A stretch of DNA of 64,000 nucleotides from Primula veris. Lineage: Eukaryota > Streptophyta > Magnoliopsida > Ericales > Primulaceae. Position 1 is the stretch's first letter. Each line of letters starts with the position of its first letter. Shown here piece by piece: positions 11,531 through 21,906 of this stretch. The position numbers and the translations under genes are program-made. The stretch covers positions 12,653,197-12,717,196 of the forward strand of contig OY821741.1 in NCBI GenBank assembly GCA_963682055.1, written 5' to 3'. The notes beneath the pieces are model-generated. The model was given only the letters and a program-made list of their open reading frames with translations, ran no database searches and was not told the origin of the DNA.

Positions 11531-12270
11531 ATAAAACAAGAAAAAACACTTGACCATAAACACGAGCAGAAGCTTTCTTGATTTGGCCACCCTAAATAAA
11601 AAGAGTTGACCATAAACATGAGCAAGCGCATGACCAGAAAAAGAGTTGAGCTAAATATATCCAAAACAATTATTCCCACTCAATAAACTTTCATTGAAAC
11701 TAAACAAACAATCAAAAGACAAGTTTTTCCTAGGTAGCCTCCACTGAAACTAAACAATCAATCAAATCTATATTTAGCAACCTATAAGAGCAAGCGCATC
11801 AGTTTTCTTACAATTTTCCTCGTATTTAAGATTACTAGCACCACTTTTATATTTTTAGGATAACAGTTTAACTTTATACATTTTTTTTTAACATCCCTAT
11901 AAAATTCCTTATTATAACTAAATATTATATTTTAATATATTTATATCAATTTTTTTCACTCCTAATTAATTTACTTGATGGGTCCAACTATTAAACTTTG
12001 ATAACTTAATATATTTTGCAACATTCATATTTTTCAACAGTCATATTTCATATTTGTAACGGTCAATTTTTCACTCAATCAATTGCAAAATTCATATTTC
12101 ATATTTGAACGGTCAAATTTTCATTCAACCATATATTTTGCAACGGCTAGTATTTCAAGGGCCAAATGTTGGTCACAGAACCATTGGATTGTAGTGTAGT
12201 ATAAAAGGAGATTCAAATTTATATACATATCATCAGATACCATACTAAGTAATATATTTTCATATTAACC
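11531..12270. other. Non-coding DNA with candidate Harbinger left terminus at 11788
   Basis: At 11785 a TAA is followed by GAGCAAGCGCATCAG, which resembles plant PIF/Harbinger and Tourist termini (compare GAGCATTCACATCAG at 32576, where a TTA TSD is present). It lies about 480 bp upstream of the Harbinger transposase remnant. A matching right terminus was not found, so the assignment is tentative. Confidence 0.4.
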
Positions 12271-14645
12271 ATGTCTAGTATTATATATAACAGTGGGCTT
12301 GTTTTATCATCTGATGATGAGTTAGACGTAATTACAGCAGCCGCTTACGTTGACGATTCGACGGATGATGAAACACAAACCAATCCAAAAAATCGGCGTA
12401 TATTCATTAGGAGAAATTCTTCACAAGGTCGCAACAAATTTTCAATGACTACTTTGCTAACCCACCAGTATATTATGCTGATACTTTTAGAAGGAGATTT
12501 CGGATGAGTAAGAACCTTTTTCTACGTATTATCAATGCAGTAGAAAATCATGAGTCGTATTTTGTTCAAAGAAGAAATTGTGCTAAAACGTTGGGGTTAT
12601 ATCCTTGACAAAAAATGAATGTCGCTATGAGAATACTCGCTTATGGTATTGGAGCTGATTTCACTGATAAATATGTGTGGATTGGAGAAAGCACGACATT
12701 AAAAAGCATGAAACTTTTTATTAAGACGGTGATTTCTATTTTTGGAGATGAGTATTTGCGTACACCAAATAACAATGACATTGGTAAATTACTTGCTATT
12801 GGCGAACAAAGAGGGTTCCCGGGGATGTTAAGAAGTATTGATTGCATGCATTGGAAATGGAAATATTGTCTAACCTCTTGAAGCGGTTTGTATGCTGGCT
12901 ACGTTTATGAGCCAACAATTATTTTGGAAGCAGTGGCCTCTTATGATCTTTGGATTTGGCACGCGTTTTTTGGTTTTCCGAGGTCAAATAATGATATAAA
13001 TGTACTCGAAAACTCTAATGTATTTGCAGGTCTTACTCAAGGTTATGCTACTCGAGTCAATTACTCAATAAATGGCAACGACTACACGATGGGATACTAT
13101 CTTGCCGATGATATCTATCTTTCATTGTCTATCTTTGTAAAAACTATTTGTTGAACGATGTTCTTTTAATCGATTATTTTAATGATAACAAAATTGTAAA
13201 ACATGGTAAAAGCTCGTTTTGCGTACTAATCACTTATCTAACTTGTTAAAGGTTCGAAATGATAGAATGCTTAAATACGAAGCCAACGGTTCAAGCGGAA
13301 CCATAATCAGACTTAAAACGAAGAAGTTACAACCTTTCGAAGTATAACGAGAAAACCGAGAAACTGGCAGAAAAAAATGACCGATTGTTTTGGAAAAACG
13401 ACCGATCGTTTTTTGTCCAAATTCTTCCAGTAAGGTCATCTGAAAAACGACCGATCGAAATGGCCAAAACGACCGATCGTTTTTGGTCAAAATTCTTCCA
13501 GTGAGTTCATGATAAAAACGATTGATCGTTTTTCAGAAAACGACCGATCGTTTTCTGCGAAATTCAAAAAGTGCTTTTTGACTTATTCTGGAAAATTGGG
13601 TAACTGCTGAAAACCATTGAATAAAAGCATAACACTTCATACAACGGTAACAAGACCAATAATCCTTCAAATAGCCCCAAAATTCATTGTTTGAAACAAC
13701 CCCGATTCACATACAAATTCAAGCTATTCCTACAAGAAATTCATCAAGCTTATACTACATATTTCTCACTTGTATTCATATAAATTCTTGAGTGTATTAT
13801 TATTATAATCATAAAAACAACAAGATATTATTTGTTAGTGAGCGATACTCTTTCGATTCAAATTGTAGAGTAAATTATAAACTCATTTGTGAGCGAGTGA
13901 TCGGGTAGAGACTTTGTAAGCAAGTGTAGCTTAAAAGCTCTAGGTCTTTTCATTCGGGATACTCATAGAGTGAGGGAGAGCTTAATCGGTCGATTAGCTC
14001 GTTAGGGTGTAATCTTGGGAAGAAGATTCTAGTGAAATACTCGGTAGTGTGAATACCGAGGAGAGGAGTAGGCGCGTTTTGCCGAACCTCTATACATCTT
14101 GTGTTATTTCTTTTTCCTTGAACTTTTACTTTCCGCACTTATTTATTGCTTATTTTGTTTGCTTGGATAGCTTAAAATAGAATTAAATAGTTAACACAAG
14201 TGTTTAGTTATAAAATACTACTAATTAGCGTCGTTAATAGCTCAAACATTTAATTCCGCGAAAATCGTACGTAAACCTTATTCACCCCCCTCTAAGGTTT
14301 AGACACTTACGGGCCAACGCTATTCATGCACCGCAAGGAAACAAGAGAAAACTGTTTGCGTCAGCTCAAGAGTCCACTAGAAAGGATGTAGAGTGTGCTT
14401 TTGGAATTTTACAGGTACGTTTTGCGATTGTTCGTGGACTTGCACGCTATTTCAGTCAATCGACTCTTAAAAATATTATGATTGCTTGTGTAATATTACA
14501 TAACATGATCGTTGAAGATGAACGAGATAATTATGCAAGGGCAAATGACTTTGATTATGATAAGATAGATTGTAATGAACCAGAACCGATTTCCCATAAT
14601 AAAACTACGCTTGTCGTCGTAATATTCGGAGTAGAGAAACACATT
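12271..14645 (+). pseudogene. PIF/Harbinger (HARBI1-like) transposase pseudogene, split by a solo LTR
   Basis: The N-terminal part (12271-12507) starts from ATG. Reading resumes after a frameshift at about 12440 through 13148, then jumps the inserted LTR (13149-14319) and continues at 14325-14645. Family hallmarks are readable: SIDCMHW with the first catalytic Asp (about 12838), SNNDINVL with the second (about 12988), KDVECAFG with the catalytic Glu (about 14380), and ACVILHNMIVEDERD at the C-terminus. PIF/Harbinger transposases are DDE enzymes that cut and paste DNA with TWA target duplications. In-frame stops (about 12608 and 12880) and the frameshift inactivate it. The broken frame resumes exactly across the LTR plus one TSD copy. 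Its partner Myb-like gene lies convergently at 15245-17039. Confidence 0.9.
13149..14319 (+). mobile_element. Solo LTR, 1171 bp, inserted in the Harbinger transposase
   Basis: Starts TGTTGA and ends CCAACG (the usual final A has become G). Perfect 5 bp TSD CTATT lies at 13144-13148 and 14320-14324. The 3' part holds TTATTCACCCCCC near 14278, a common feature near the ends of plant copia LTRs, which suggests plus orientation. Between 13376 and 13560 it carries several copies of a motif around AACGACCGATCGTTTT. It has no internal coding sequence. Removing it with one TSD copy rejoins the transposase frame. Confidence 0.9.
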
Positions 14646-15244
14646 CACTACTTCAGCTGAACCTCATTGAACACCCATAGATGCTATATAGTCAGCATTG
14701 AAATTTGATGTATTTGAAAGTCTTTGGATAAGAAAAATAAATTTGTTCAGATTTCTTGTTAAAGTTACAATGCAAGTATTTGAAAACTTTTCTTTGCTGA
14801 AGACAAATGCTCCTCTAAGCACTCTCTTGTCATGTACACACTTAAATGTCTGTATTATATATACAAGTATGTGTTTGTATTTACCACTGCAATATTGCTT
14901 TACGACATGTTGCACTATTGCTAATGAATCAATATAACATGGAATATTATAAGAACAAACAGGTCAAGTTACCCAAATTTAAACATTGATAGTGTTTCAT
15001 AGACTACTAGCCAACTTACACGGACTTACATAAGTCACTAATCAAAATAAGATTGCAAAATACATACCATTATCCATTACTGTTAACTCATCATGAGTTA
15101 ATGCCAAAAACTACCCAAAAGATTTGTCGGCTACTAACCAACTTACATAGGCTACTAACGAGAATAAGATTGCAAAGTAACCAATTTTACGGTTAACTCG
15201 TCATGATTTAACACCAAAAACTACATCATGGTTATCGAGTCTAC
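14646..15244. other. Spacer between convergent Harbinger genes
   Basis: Non-coding DNA between the 3' ends of the transposase and the Myb-like gene. It has an imperfect direct duplication, about 15002-15110 and 15130-15225 (ACTACTAGCCAACTTACA, ACTCATCATGA and CCAAAAACTAC). Convergent gene order is usual in PIF/Harbinger elements. Confidence 0.5.
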
Positions 15245-17039
15245 ATATTTTGTAGGATTTCTAGTCGTTGTTTCTTAAAGTATTCTTGTTGCTCTTCATC
15301 CATTTCACTAATATCCATCAACATTATTTGGTTGGTGCACTATTTTTTCTTGAATCATTCTCCTCTCCTTAATCATAATCATACGGTCGATTTGCTCAAC
15401 CTTTTTCTCTTTGACTAATGCAAGTTTTTCGATTTTTTCCATCTTCTCGTTGTGTCCTTCCTTCTTTTTTTCTTTCAAACTGGAGGCGACTTTCTCAAAT
15501 AGTGCAGATTTTTCCTCTTTGTACTTTCTTTTCTTCTCATCCACCTTCAGAGTCTTCCTTCCTGGTGGTCGTTCACACTCATCCATAGTTGCTGGATACT
15601 CTCATATTTCTATAGTTTCTGGAGTAGCTGAACCGCATGCACCTTTTTTCTTTCTCGTCTTTATAACTTCTTCCTTTTGCAAAATCCATTTCGGTTCATA
15701 TCGTAAAATTGTCCAGCAATAATCAAATGAGAAACTAGTCCGCCAAGTATCTTTGTAGACAGTTTTAGCCATCTTAATCTGCAAAAAACAATAATTGGAA
15801 CAAAAACTCCAGCAAACACCACAATTCGCCAAATATTAATATACAACAAAACTTTTAGTTATGTCAATAGAGACTATGAACAAACAAAGAAGCTTAAGAA
15901 ATATTTAGCAAAAGCTTAGCTATATCAGACACATTCTTTTTCCCAAAACTTCACATGAAAATATTCGGCAACATTTAACCAAACTATCAATTACCATGCA
16001 ATAACTTTATCAGTAAAAAAACAAATAGCATTCTAAATAAGAACCACCATGGTACACCCTATACTGCCATTTTTCCGAAGTACCCTTATAATTCCAATTA
16101 TTTCAATATGAACATTAGTTATGATCGACTTAAAGTTACCAAACAAATTCTACCAACTATTTTCTCCAACTTTTTCCTTCCAGTTGGTCTTATATATTGA
16201 ATAAATTTCATCAGTTATAAGAAAAAAACATAAACATGGACCGAATAGAGGCCATTCTTATTTACTTGTACAGCTATTCGCCAATAAGAATGCTAGGCCA
16301 TTTTAATAAAAAGGAGAATATTAGGCTTATATAAGCATGTTTTGACAGAATGATCGGCTAAACCAATCAAAACTTGTGGTCTGTGCATACAAATTCAGAA
16401 GCCAATTATCTCTGAAAATAGTCCACCGATTACACGAAATAATGTGGTGATAACAACATTCAGTTTGATGAAATTCAACCTACTTGTTTGTACTGAGTAT
16501 TTGACAACATTATTCAACCCTCACTTTATAACGCAACTATTTGTTTAAGGCGTATCAAACATTAAAAGCCCTATCGCGGTATCACTTTTTGATAAAATCC
16601 AACCCGTAACTGGGGTTGATCTATTCTCTAAAATAATTTATTAAATGCTTGACAAAAAAAATCGTTGGACTTGTATCATGTTGATCAAAGTACAAAAGCA
16701 CATGTGAAACAACTCAATAAGGTATTAACGGATTCATATATGTACCTCATCTGTCTCACTAGAACCGCTTGGATTTAAGATTTCAATTTGAGCCAAACAT
16801 GCCCAAAACTTGTTGACTGAACATCGAATTGCTGACTAACGATTCCCTAAAGAATGTTTAGTCCTTTTTTGATGGTTAGGCTTATTACACTCATGGTAAT
16901 ATGCATGAATCCTGTTCCAAAGTGTATCGAGTTTTTGTTCGGTACCAACAACTCCATCCAAGCTTATAACAAGCCAACCATTAACCAATAAAGTGCTCGC
17001 GAAGGAAATAAAAGGTAAACGCCGTAAATTGCAATTCAA
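15245..17039 (-). pseudogene. Harbinger second gene: Myb/SANT-like DNA-binding protein, broken
   Basis: Autonomous PIF/Harbinger elements encode, besides the transposase, a Myb-like protein that brings the transposase to the ends. Exon A (16746-17039) carries the trihelix-like part, with phrases such as VGTEQKLDTLWNRIHAYY and VNKFWACLAQIE, and ends at a GT donor (16744-16745). Exon B (15245-15778) follows a TTTTTTGCAG acceptor. It has YEPKWILQKE, then CERPPGRK, a long Lys/Glu-rich coiled coil (about 15320-15520) and the closing EEQQEYFKKQRLEIL. This is the layout of the NAM-associated C-terminal region. Single in-frame stops at 16836 (Trp to TAG by one change) and 15602 (TGA), and a frameshift near 15310, make it non-functional. 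The N-terminal start is uncertain. Confidence 0.8.
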
Positions 17040-17084
17040 ACTCTTTCTCTCTTGTCTATTTTTTTTTTCATTCTGTTTGTGTTA

Positions 17085-17275
17085 CAGAAAATGAGCAGAT
17101 GATTGCCAACTACCAAAAAATTGTCTCTGATCTCCAGCAAAAGGTAGATTTATCCAGCAAAAGGTAGATTTAGAAAAAAATGAAATGAGAAACAAAGGAG
17201 TGTAATAAAAAAATAGAAAGATTGGAGAATGAAAAGAAGCAACGTGAGGACCTACAAGGTAAAGGTAAAAGTACC
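17085..17275 (+). pseudogene. Coiled-coil coding fragment of unknown origin
   Basis: After a pyrimidine-rich tract ending GTGTTACAG (acceptor-like), a frame reads ENEQMIANYQKIVSDLQQKV, then is disturbed by an 18 bp tandem duplication (CCAGCAAAAGGTAGATTTA twice, 17136-17172). It resumes as KIERLENEKKQREDLQGK. It looks like a heptad-rich exon of a transposon-borne or captured gene. I do not recognise the family. Confidence 0.35.
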
Positions 17276-17379
17276 TCTATTATAATAATATAATTTATTT
17301 ACAAAATATGTAAGATTTTTCCAAAGTGAATCTTCACACTGCTTCTATGTCTATTTCCCTTGCTTAGCTCTTTTTTACT

Positions 17380-18070
17380 TACTCAGACTGTTTTTTATTT
17401 TTCTATTTATGATAAAATTAGGTCTCACATTCTTTACATTTAAGTGTTTCCTCAGACTGTTTCTCATTTCTATTACCATTGCTTAGCTCTTTTTTACTTA
17501 CTCAGACCGTTTTTTATAAATCAGACTCTTTTTATTTTTGTGTTTATGATAAAATTAGCTCTCACAAAAAACTGTAAAAAGAGATAGACGGCATAAAAGC
17601 ATCAAAATAAGCACAATAAACTTCTTCTTGAACAACATATAAACATTTCTATGGCAAGAAAAAACAAACAGACTGTTTTTATGAAAAAACAAAGAAGTAT
17701 GTTGACCGGTACAAAGGAGTATGAATACATCAATTCTATGGCAAAAGGTACTATGAGTACCTATCAATTCTAAAACTGCAAAAAAATTAAAATAACATAA
17801 TAAAAAATAACAACACATCGATTCTCCATAAACAGTGAACATACGAACGCACCAGAAAGAGTCTGAATACATATTAAAATATAAAAACGGTATTTACCCA
17901 TTACAATTAGCTAGTTGAACCACTTGTAATGATTACTATCATAAATCAGACTGTATTATTAAAAATAGTCTGAAAACATATAAACAAAAGTGAGAGAGAT
18001 ATACATTCATAACACAAACAAAATAAATTAAAAACATATTCATTCTCCATAAACAGTCTGTGTACCACAC
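17380..18070. repeat. Dispersed CAGACTG/CAGTCTG motif cluster, left block
   Basis: The heptamer CAGACTG (often TCAGACTGTTTTT) appears near 17385, 17453, 17671 and 17944, with the reverse form (A)GTCTG near 17850, 17967 and 18054. Three near-copies of the phrase CTTACTCAGACTGTTTTTTA lie at 17380-17530. A second block with mostly inverted motifs lies at 19420-20330. Together they flank the Mutator-like coding remnants, as subterminal repeats of a transposon would. Confidence 0.6.
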
Positions 18071-18169
18071 AATCATTTAAGACAATATACTAAAAAAACC
18101 AATGTCATATAAAACTAAAAAGATTCTAAATAGTTTGTTTCAACACATAAAACTAAAACATCTATTTAC

Positions 18170-18600
18170 GATCACCCTTCAGAAGTAAGCTTCTCTTTGC
18201 ACGTCCGTTGATTATGATTTTCATATTTCTTGCACCTCCCGCATTGATTAGCTTGCTTCTTCTTTGCGACTGTATTTGCCTCACCACCTGATGGAATACG
18301 CTTCTTTTGAGGCCTTACCGGATGCTTGATGTTTTTGGAGGTTTAATGTTTGACTCGTTAATCAATTTAGAATCTCGCCAAATAGAACTAGGGACCGGGT
18401 TGATTGGCGTATTGTACGAACTTTGATAAATGTCCACAAAAAACCATTTTTCAACGAAATCCTCCATAGGCAGTTTTGGTTTTTCCATAACCAATCCTTA
18501 AATGCGACACTATAGCCAATCCTTAAATGCAACACTATAGTATAATGGGCTAAATTTGGATTTTCCCTCACATATTCATCCATTATTTTCGATATGAGTT
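18170..18600 (-). pseudogene. Mutator-like transposase, C-terminal remnant with zinc knuckle
   Basis: On the minus strand a frame reads PKLPMEDFVEKWFFVDIYQ and NTPINPVPSSIW, then, after a frameshift at about 18325, KKRIPSGGE, QCGRCKKYENHNQRTC and a stop near 18180. The last phrase fits the CX2C...HX4C knuckle, and the first part fits the SWIM-adjacent region of plant MULE/FAR1-type transposases. An 18 bp tandem duplication (CAATCCTTAAATGC repeated) lies near 18495-18535. The catalytic core expected between this and the N-terminal piece at 19026-19310 is missing. Confidence 0.6.
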
Positions 18601-19025
18601 TGCTATTTACATGCTTCTTCGGAGCGTTTGGAGCTAACTGTTGGCACGTATGTTGTGATTCAAACTACTTAATATTAAATTTTTGGTATGAGATTCACAC
18701 AGTAGCATATATATACCAGCTACAACCAACACTATCACTTTCTTCACAAAAAGCCACCAACCCTATCTGATGAATACCTCCCAACATGACCCTCATATAT
18801 ACAAAATTTCTGTAATAACTCTCTGATCAACACAACTAAAAATCTGCCCAATACCGGTTATCAAGTTTGCCCACTCACTCATTTTATAAACCTTTCTAAC
18901 AAACAAACTATAACCTGCATCAAAACAATCATCCTTATCCGAATTTTCAGAACATTCTGCACTTGTTTCCTTTGAAGTTCCAACACTAGAAGTGGCTACA
19001 GTCCCAACAAAAATTAGAACTTCTA
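18601..19025. other. Non-coding remainder inside the Mutator-like region
   Basis: This is where the MULE transposase core should lie. I read only broken frames and recognise no domain. Confidence 0.4.
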
Positions 19026-19310
19026 CTATTTTTTTTCCAAGACAGTAAACAAAGCAACCATATCTTTCAACTCATCATCCGATCTCAACAAACGTCGCTC
19101 ATCTCTAATTGCTAAGTAACTTAGGAACATTGAATCCAAATTCAAGCTAAACCTATGACATTCTGTATGTAAGAACTCCGCATAGGTCATACGCTTGTTC
19201 AGCGTAACAGGAACACATATATTATTATATCGACAATACATCACTAAATCAAACGAATCCATCCGAATAATACCTGTGCACAAAAAACATAACAAAACTA
19301 TTTTATTCAT
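19026..19310 (-). pseudogene. MuDR-type transposase N-terminal domain remnant
   Basis: An open 94-codon minus-strand frame contains NNICVPVTLNKRMTYAEFLH, then SYLAIRDERRLLRSDDELKD and MVALF. This resembles the PB1-like N-terminal domain that opens plant MuDR transposases (a Y-x-E-L/F stretch, then a DD-x-L stretch). With 18170-18600 it would be the front of one MULE transposase whose middle has been deleted. Confidence 0.6.
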
Positions 19311-19371
19311 ATTTTTCTCAAATAAAGTTTAGAGTCTGAGATGTTATGATGACAAGAATAATACAAAAAAT

Positions 19372-20335
19372 AGCAATTGATTTGTAAAACCTAATAAATA
19401 AAACTCTAATAATTGATATATAAACAGTCTGAATACAAGAAAGTATAAGAAAAAAACAATATGAACACTCTTGAATTTTAATTATAAATGCAATTTATAT
19501 CTAAAACTTAACAAACTCATACATTGTGTTAAAGAAAACAGTCTGAAAACCTCATTTATAAAAATCAATTAACAAAAAACTGAATTATAATTTTAAAAAC
19601 AATCCAAAGTCTAAAACATAACCACCTTATCATCATGTTACAGAAAAACAGTCTGAGTTATTATATAACAAGCTTAAATTTTAAAAAAGAAGAATAATAA
19701 TAAAACAAAAGCAATTGATATGTAAATAGAACTCTAATAACTGATTCGTAAAACAGGCCGAATACAAGAAATATGAGAAAAAATAGTATGAACTCTTGAA
19801 TTTTAATAATAAACGCAATTGATCTCCAAAACCTAACAAACTCATGCAACAGTATGAAAACATCATTTATAAGAATCAATTAACAAAAAACTGAATTATA
19901 ATTTTAAAAACACTCCAAAGTCTAAAACATAACCACCTCATCATCATGTTACAGAAAAACAGTCTGAGTTATTATATAACAAGAATAAATTTAAAAAAAG
20001 AAGAATAATAATAAAACAAAAGCAATTAATCTGTAAATAGAACTCTAATAAATGATTTGTAAAACAGTCTGAATACAAGAAATAAGAGAAAAAACAGTAT
20101 GAACTCTTGAATTTTAATAATAAACGCAATTGATCTCTAAAACTTCATTTATAAGAATCAATTAACAAAAAACTGAATCCTTAATTAAAAACATTCCAAG
20201 TTCTGAAAAAACAAAATTTGTGAACGAATTGATATAACTGAATTATAAAAGTATGAACTCTTGAATTTCAATACTAGAACTCAAAATTTCAAAAATAGTC
20301 TGAAAATAATTAAAATAGTCTGGATAATTAAAATA
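19372..20335. repeat. Three tandem copies of a 310-340 bp unit with CAGTCTGA motifs
   Basis: Units start at 19372, 19710 and 20021, each with AGCAATT(G/A)AT. They share long stretches, for example TTATAATTTTAAAAACA and CATAACCACCT, and end in GAAGAATAATAATAAAACAAA. The third is partial. Each carries one to three copies of ACAGTCTGA (19423, 19541, 19648, 19959, 20065), with more at 20298 and 20320. The array lies on the 5' side of the minus-strand MULE remnant. Confidence 0.8.
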
Positions 20336-20510
20336 ATTACAGTACATGAATAAGAAAAACGAGCTAGCGAGGAGAGATGTTCTAGAGAGAGAACCTGGTC
20401 GAGCAATTCGTAGTGGAGCGAAAGCTTCGTTCAGTGAGAGGGATGATTAAGAGAGAGAATACAGAAAAAACAGAATATTTGTATTATATATAATGAACCA
20501 ATTGCTTAAT
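20336..20510. other. Possible outer part of the Mutator-like element
   Basis: A purine-rich stretch (GAGAGAGAACCTGG, GAGAGGGATGATTAAGAGAG) of the kind found in transcript leaders. No TIR or TSD was identified. Confidence 0.3.
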
Positions 20511-20616
20511 TAGTTTTACAAATAATGTAACAATGTTTAATTAAATTTTGTAGGGTGACCAACTAGTTTTACAAATAATGGAACAATGTTTAATTAAATT
20601 TTGTAGGGTGACCAAT
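20511..20616. repeat. Direct repeat, 2 x 53 bp
   Basis: The unit beginning TAGTTTTACAAATAATG and ending GTAGGGTGACCAA occurs at 20511-20563 and 20564-20616 with a single substitution (GTAACA versus GGAACA). Confidence 0.9.
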
Positions 20617-21380
20617 TATTAAATAGTTTAGTTTTTATGGTCAAATCCTTAATTAACTCATATGTAAATTACCTTAGCATCCATACACTCTTCCCAACTG
20701 GAGGTATATGCGTTCGAAGATCGCTCGTTAGACCAAACTGATTTTATGTTTAGCTCACATGTTTCTCCATTTCCGAAAATTTTAGTAAATTTGCACTTTC
20801 AACATAATATTTCAAGGCCATTGTTGATATACATACCCATTTGAGTCATTTTTCAACACATATAGTGGAGGATTCAAATGCTATTTTATTAATGGTTTAA
20901 CGACTATCCGATATTGCGAAAACCGGTTAGGGATTTATCAGAAACTTGAAAGTGATGAATGGTTACATTACTAGGTATGTTAATAGGGTCATATGTAGCT
21001 TAAAAAACAAATGAAATTGAGAACATAATTTTTTTAATTGGAGATAGCATAGAAAGAAATATTCATTTGATTGAAACTCCACATGATACATGAATGGGAC
21101 AATAGCCTTGTATACAATAAGCCAAATTTCTCCAATTTATAACTTATATGATATTATCTTACATTTGATGAAAGACAATATATAGCCTTGTAGAATTGTA
21201 CAAATAAATATTGGCATGACGAATACTTCTAGAATAAGAAATGATATTTAATCTTGACCTAGAACAAATAATATCACTCATCAGCATTAGGTGGTTCTAT
21301 CAACTATCAAGCAAGACATGGGTCCAACTTCAATATAAAAGGAATACGAAAAAATCCATATGGACATACTCATCCACATT
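20617..21380. other. Intergenic DNA, third copy of the 11 kb repeat
   Basis: From about 20665 to 20830 the sequence matches the pair of repeats at 11010-11530 (CAACTGGAGGTATATGCG). The rest shows nothing recognisable. Confidence 0.5.
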
Positions 21381-21906
21381 TACTGATGGCAATTTCGCGG
21401 GTTTAAACTCGATTCCGACCCGACCCGTCACGGATCGGGTAAAAGTGTAATTATATTCGGGTCGGGTTTAAATGGATAAAAATACAACTTAAAAACGTGT
21501 AACTTAACACTATCTTTCCTCTCACTCATATATAGGGATGGCAATTTTGCGGGTTTCAACCCGACCCGATCCGCTACGGGTCGGGTAAAAGTGAAATTAT
21601 ATTCGGGTCGGGTCGGGTTTAAATGGATAAAAGTGCACTTAAAAAAGTGAAACTTAACACACTCTCTCTCATCTCTCTCATATATATTAAACTCTCTTTT
21701 ATATTATTTTTATATTATAGTTCTAAATCAAATGATTTTTTAATCTAACTAACAAATTTTATTTCAAATCTTTGACATTTATGAGATTTATTTTTTAAAA
21801 AGAATTTTTTTTTATTTAAAAAACGGGTCAAATGGGTCAAATGGATAAAAGTGTAATTTTGTCCTCGAATCGGTTTGGGTTGAAACCTGCAAAATTGTCA
21901 TTACTA
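21381..21906. mobile_element. hAT-like MITE, 526 bp, with duplicated left end
   Basis: The left end TACTGATGGCAATTTCGCGG pairs with the right end, read on the other strand as TAGTAATGACAATTTTGCAG. The flanks TCCACATT (21373-21380) and TCCACATG (21907-21914) form a 7/8 matched 8 bp TSD, the hAT size. The first 130-150 bp (to about 21530) recur at 21537-21690 with GGATGGCAATTTTGCGGGTT and GGGTCGGGT, so the left end is present twice in tandem. It has no coding capacity. Confidence 0.7.
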
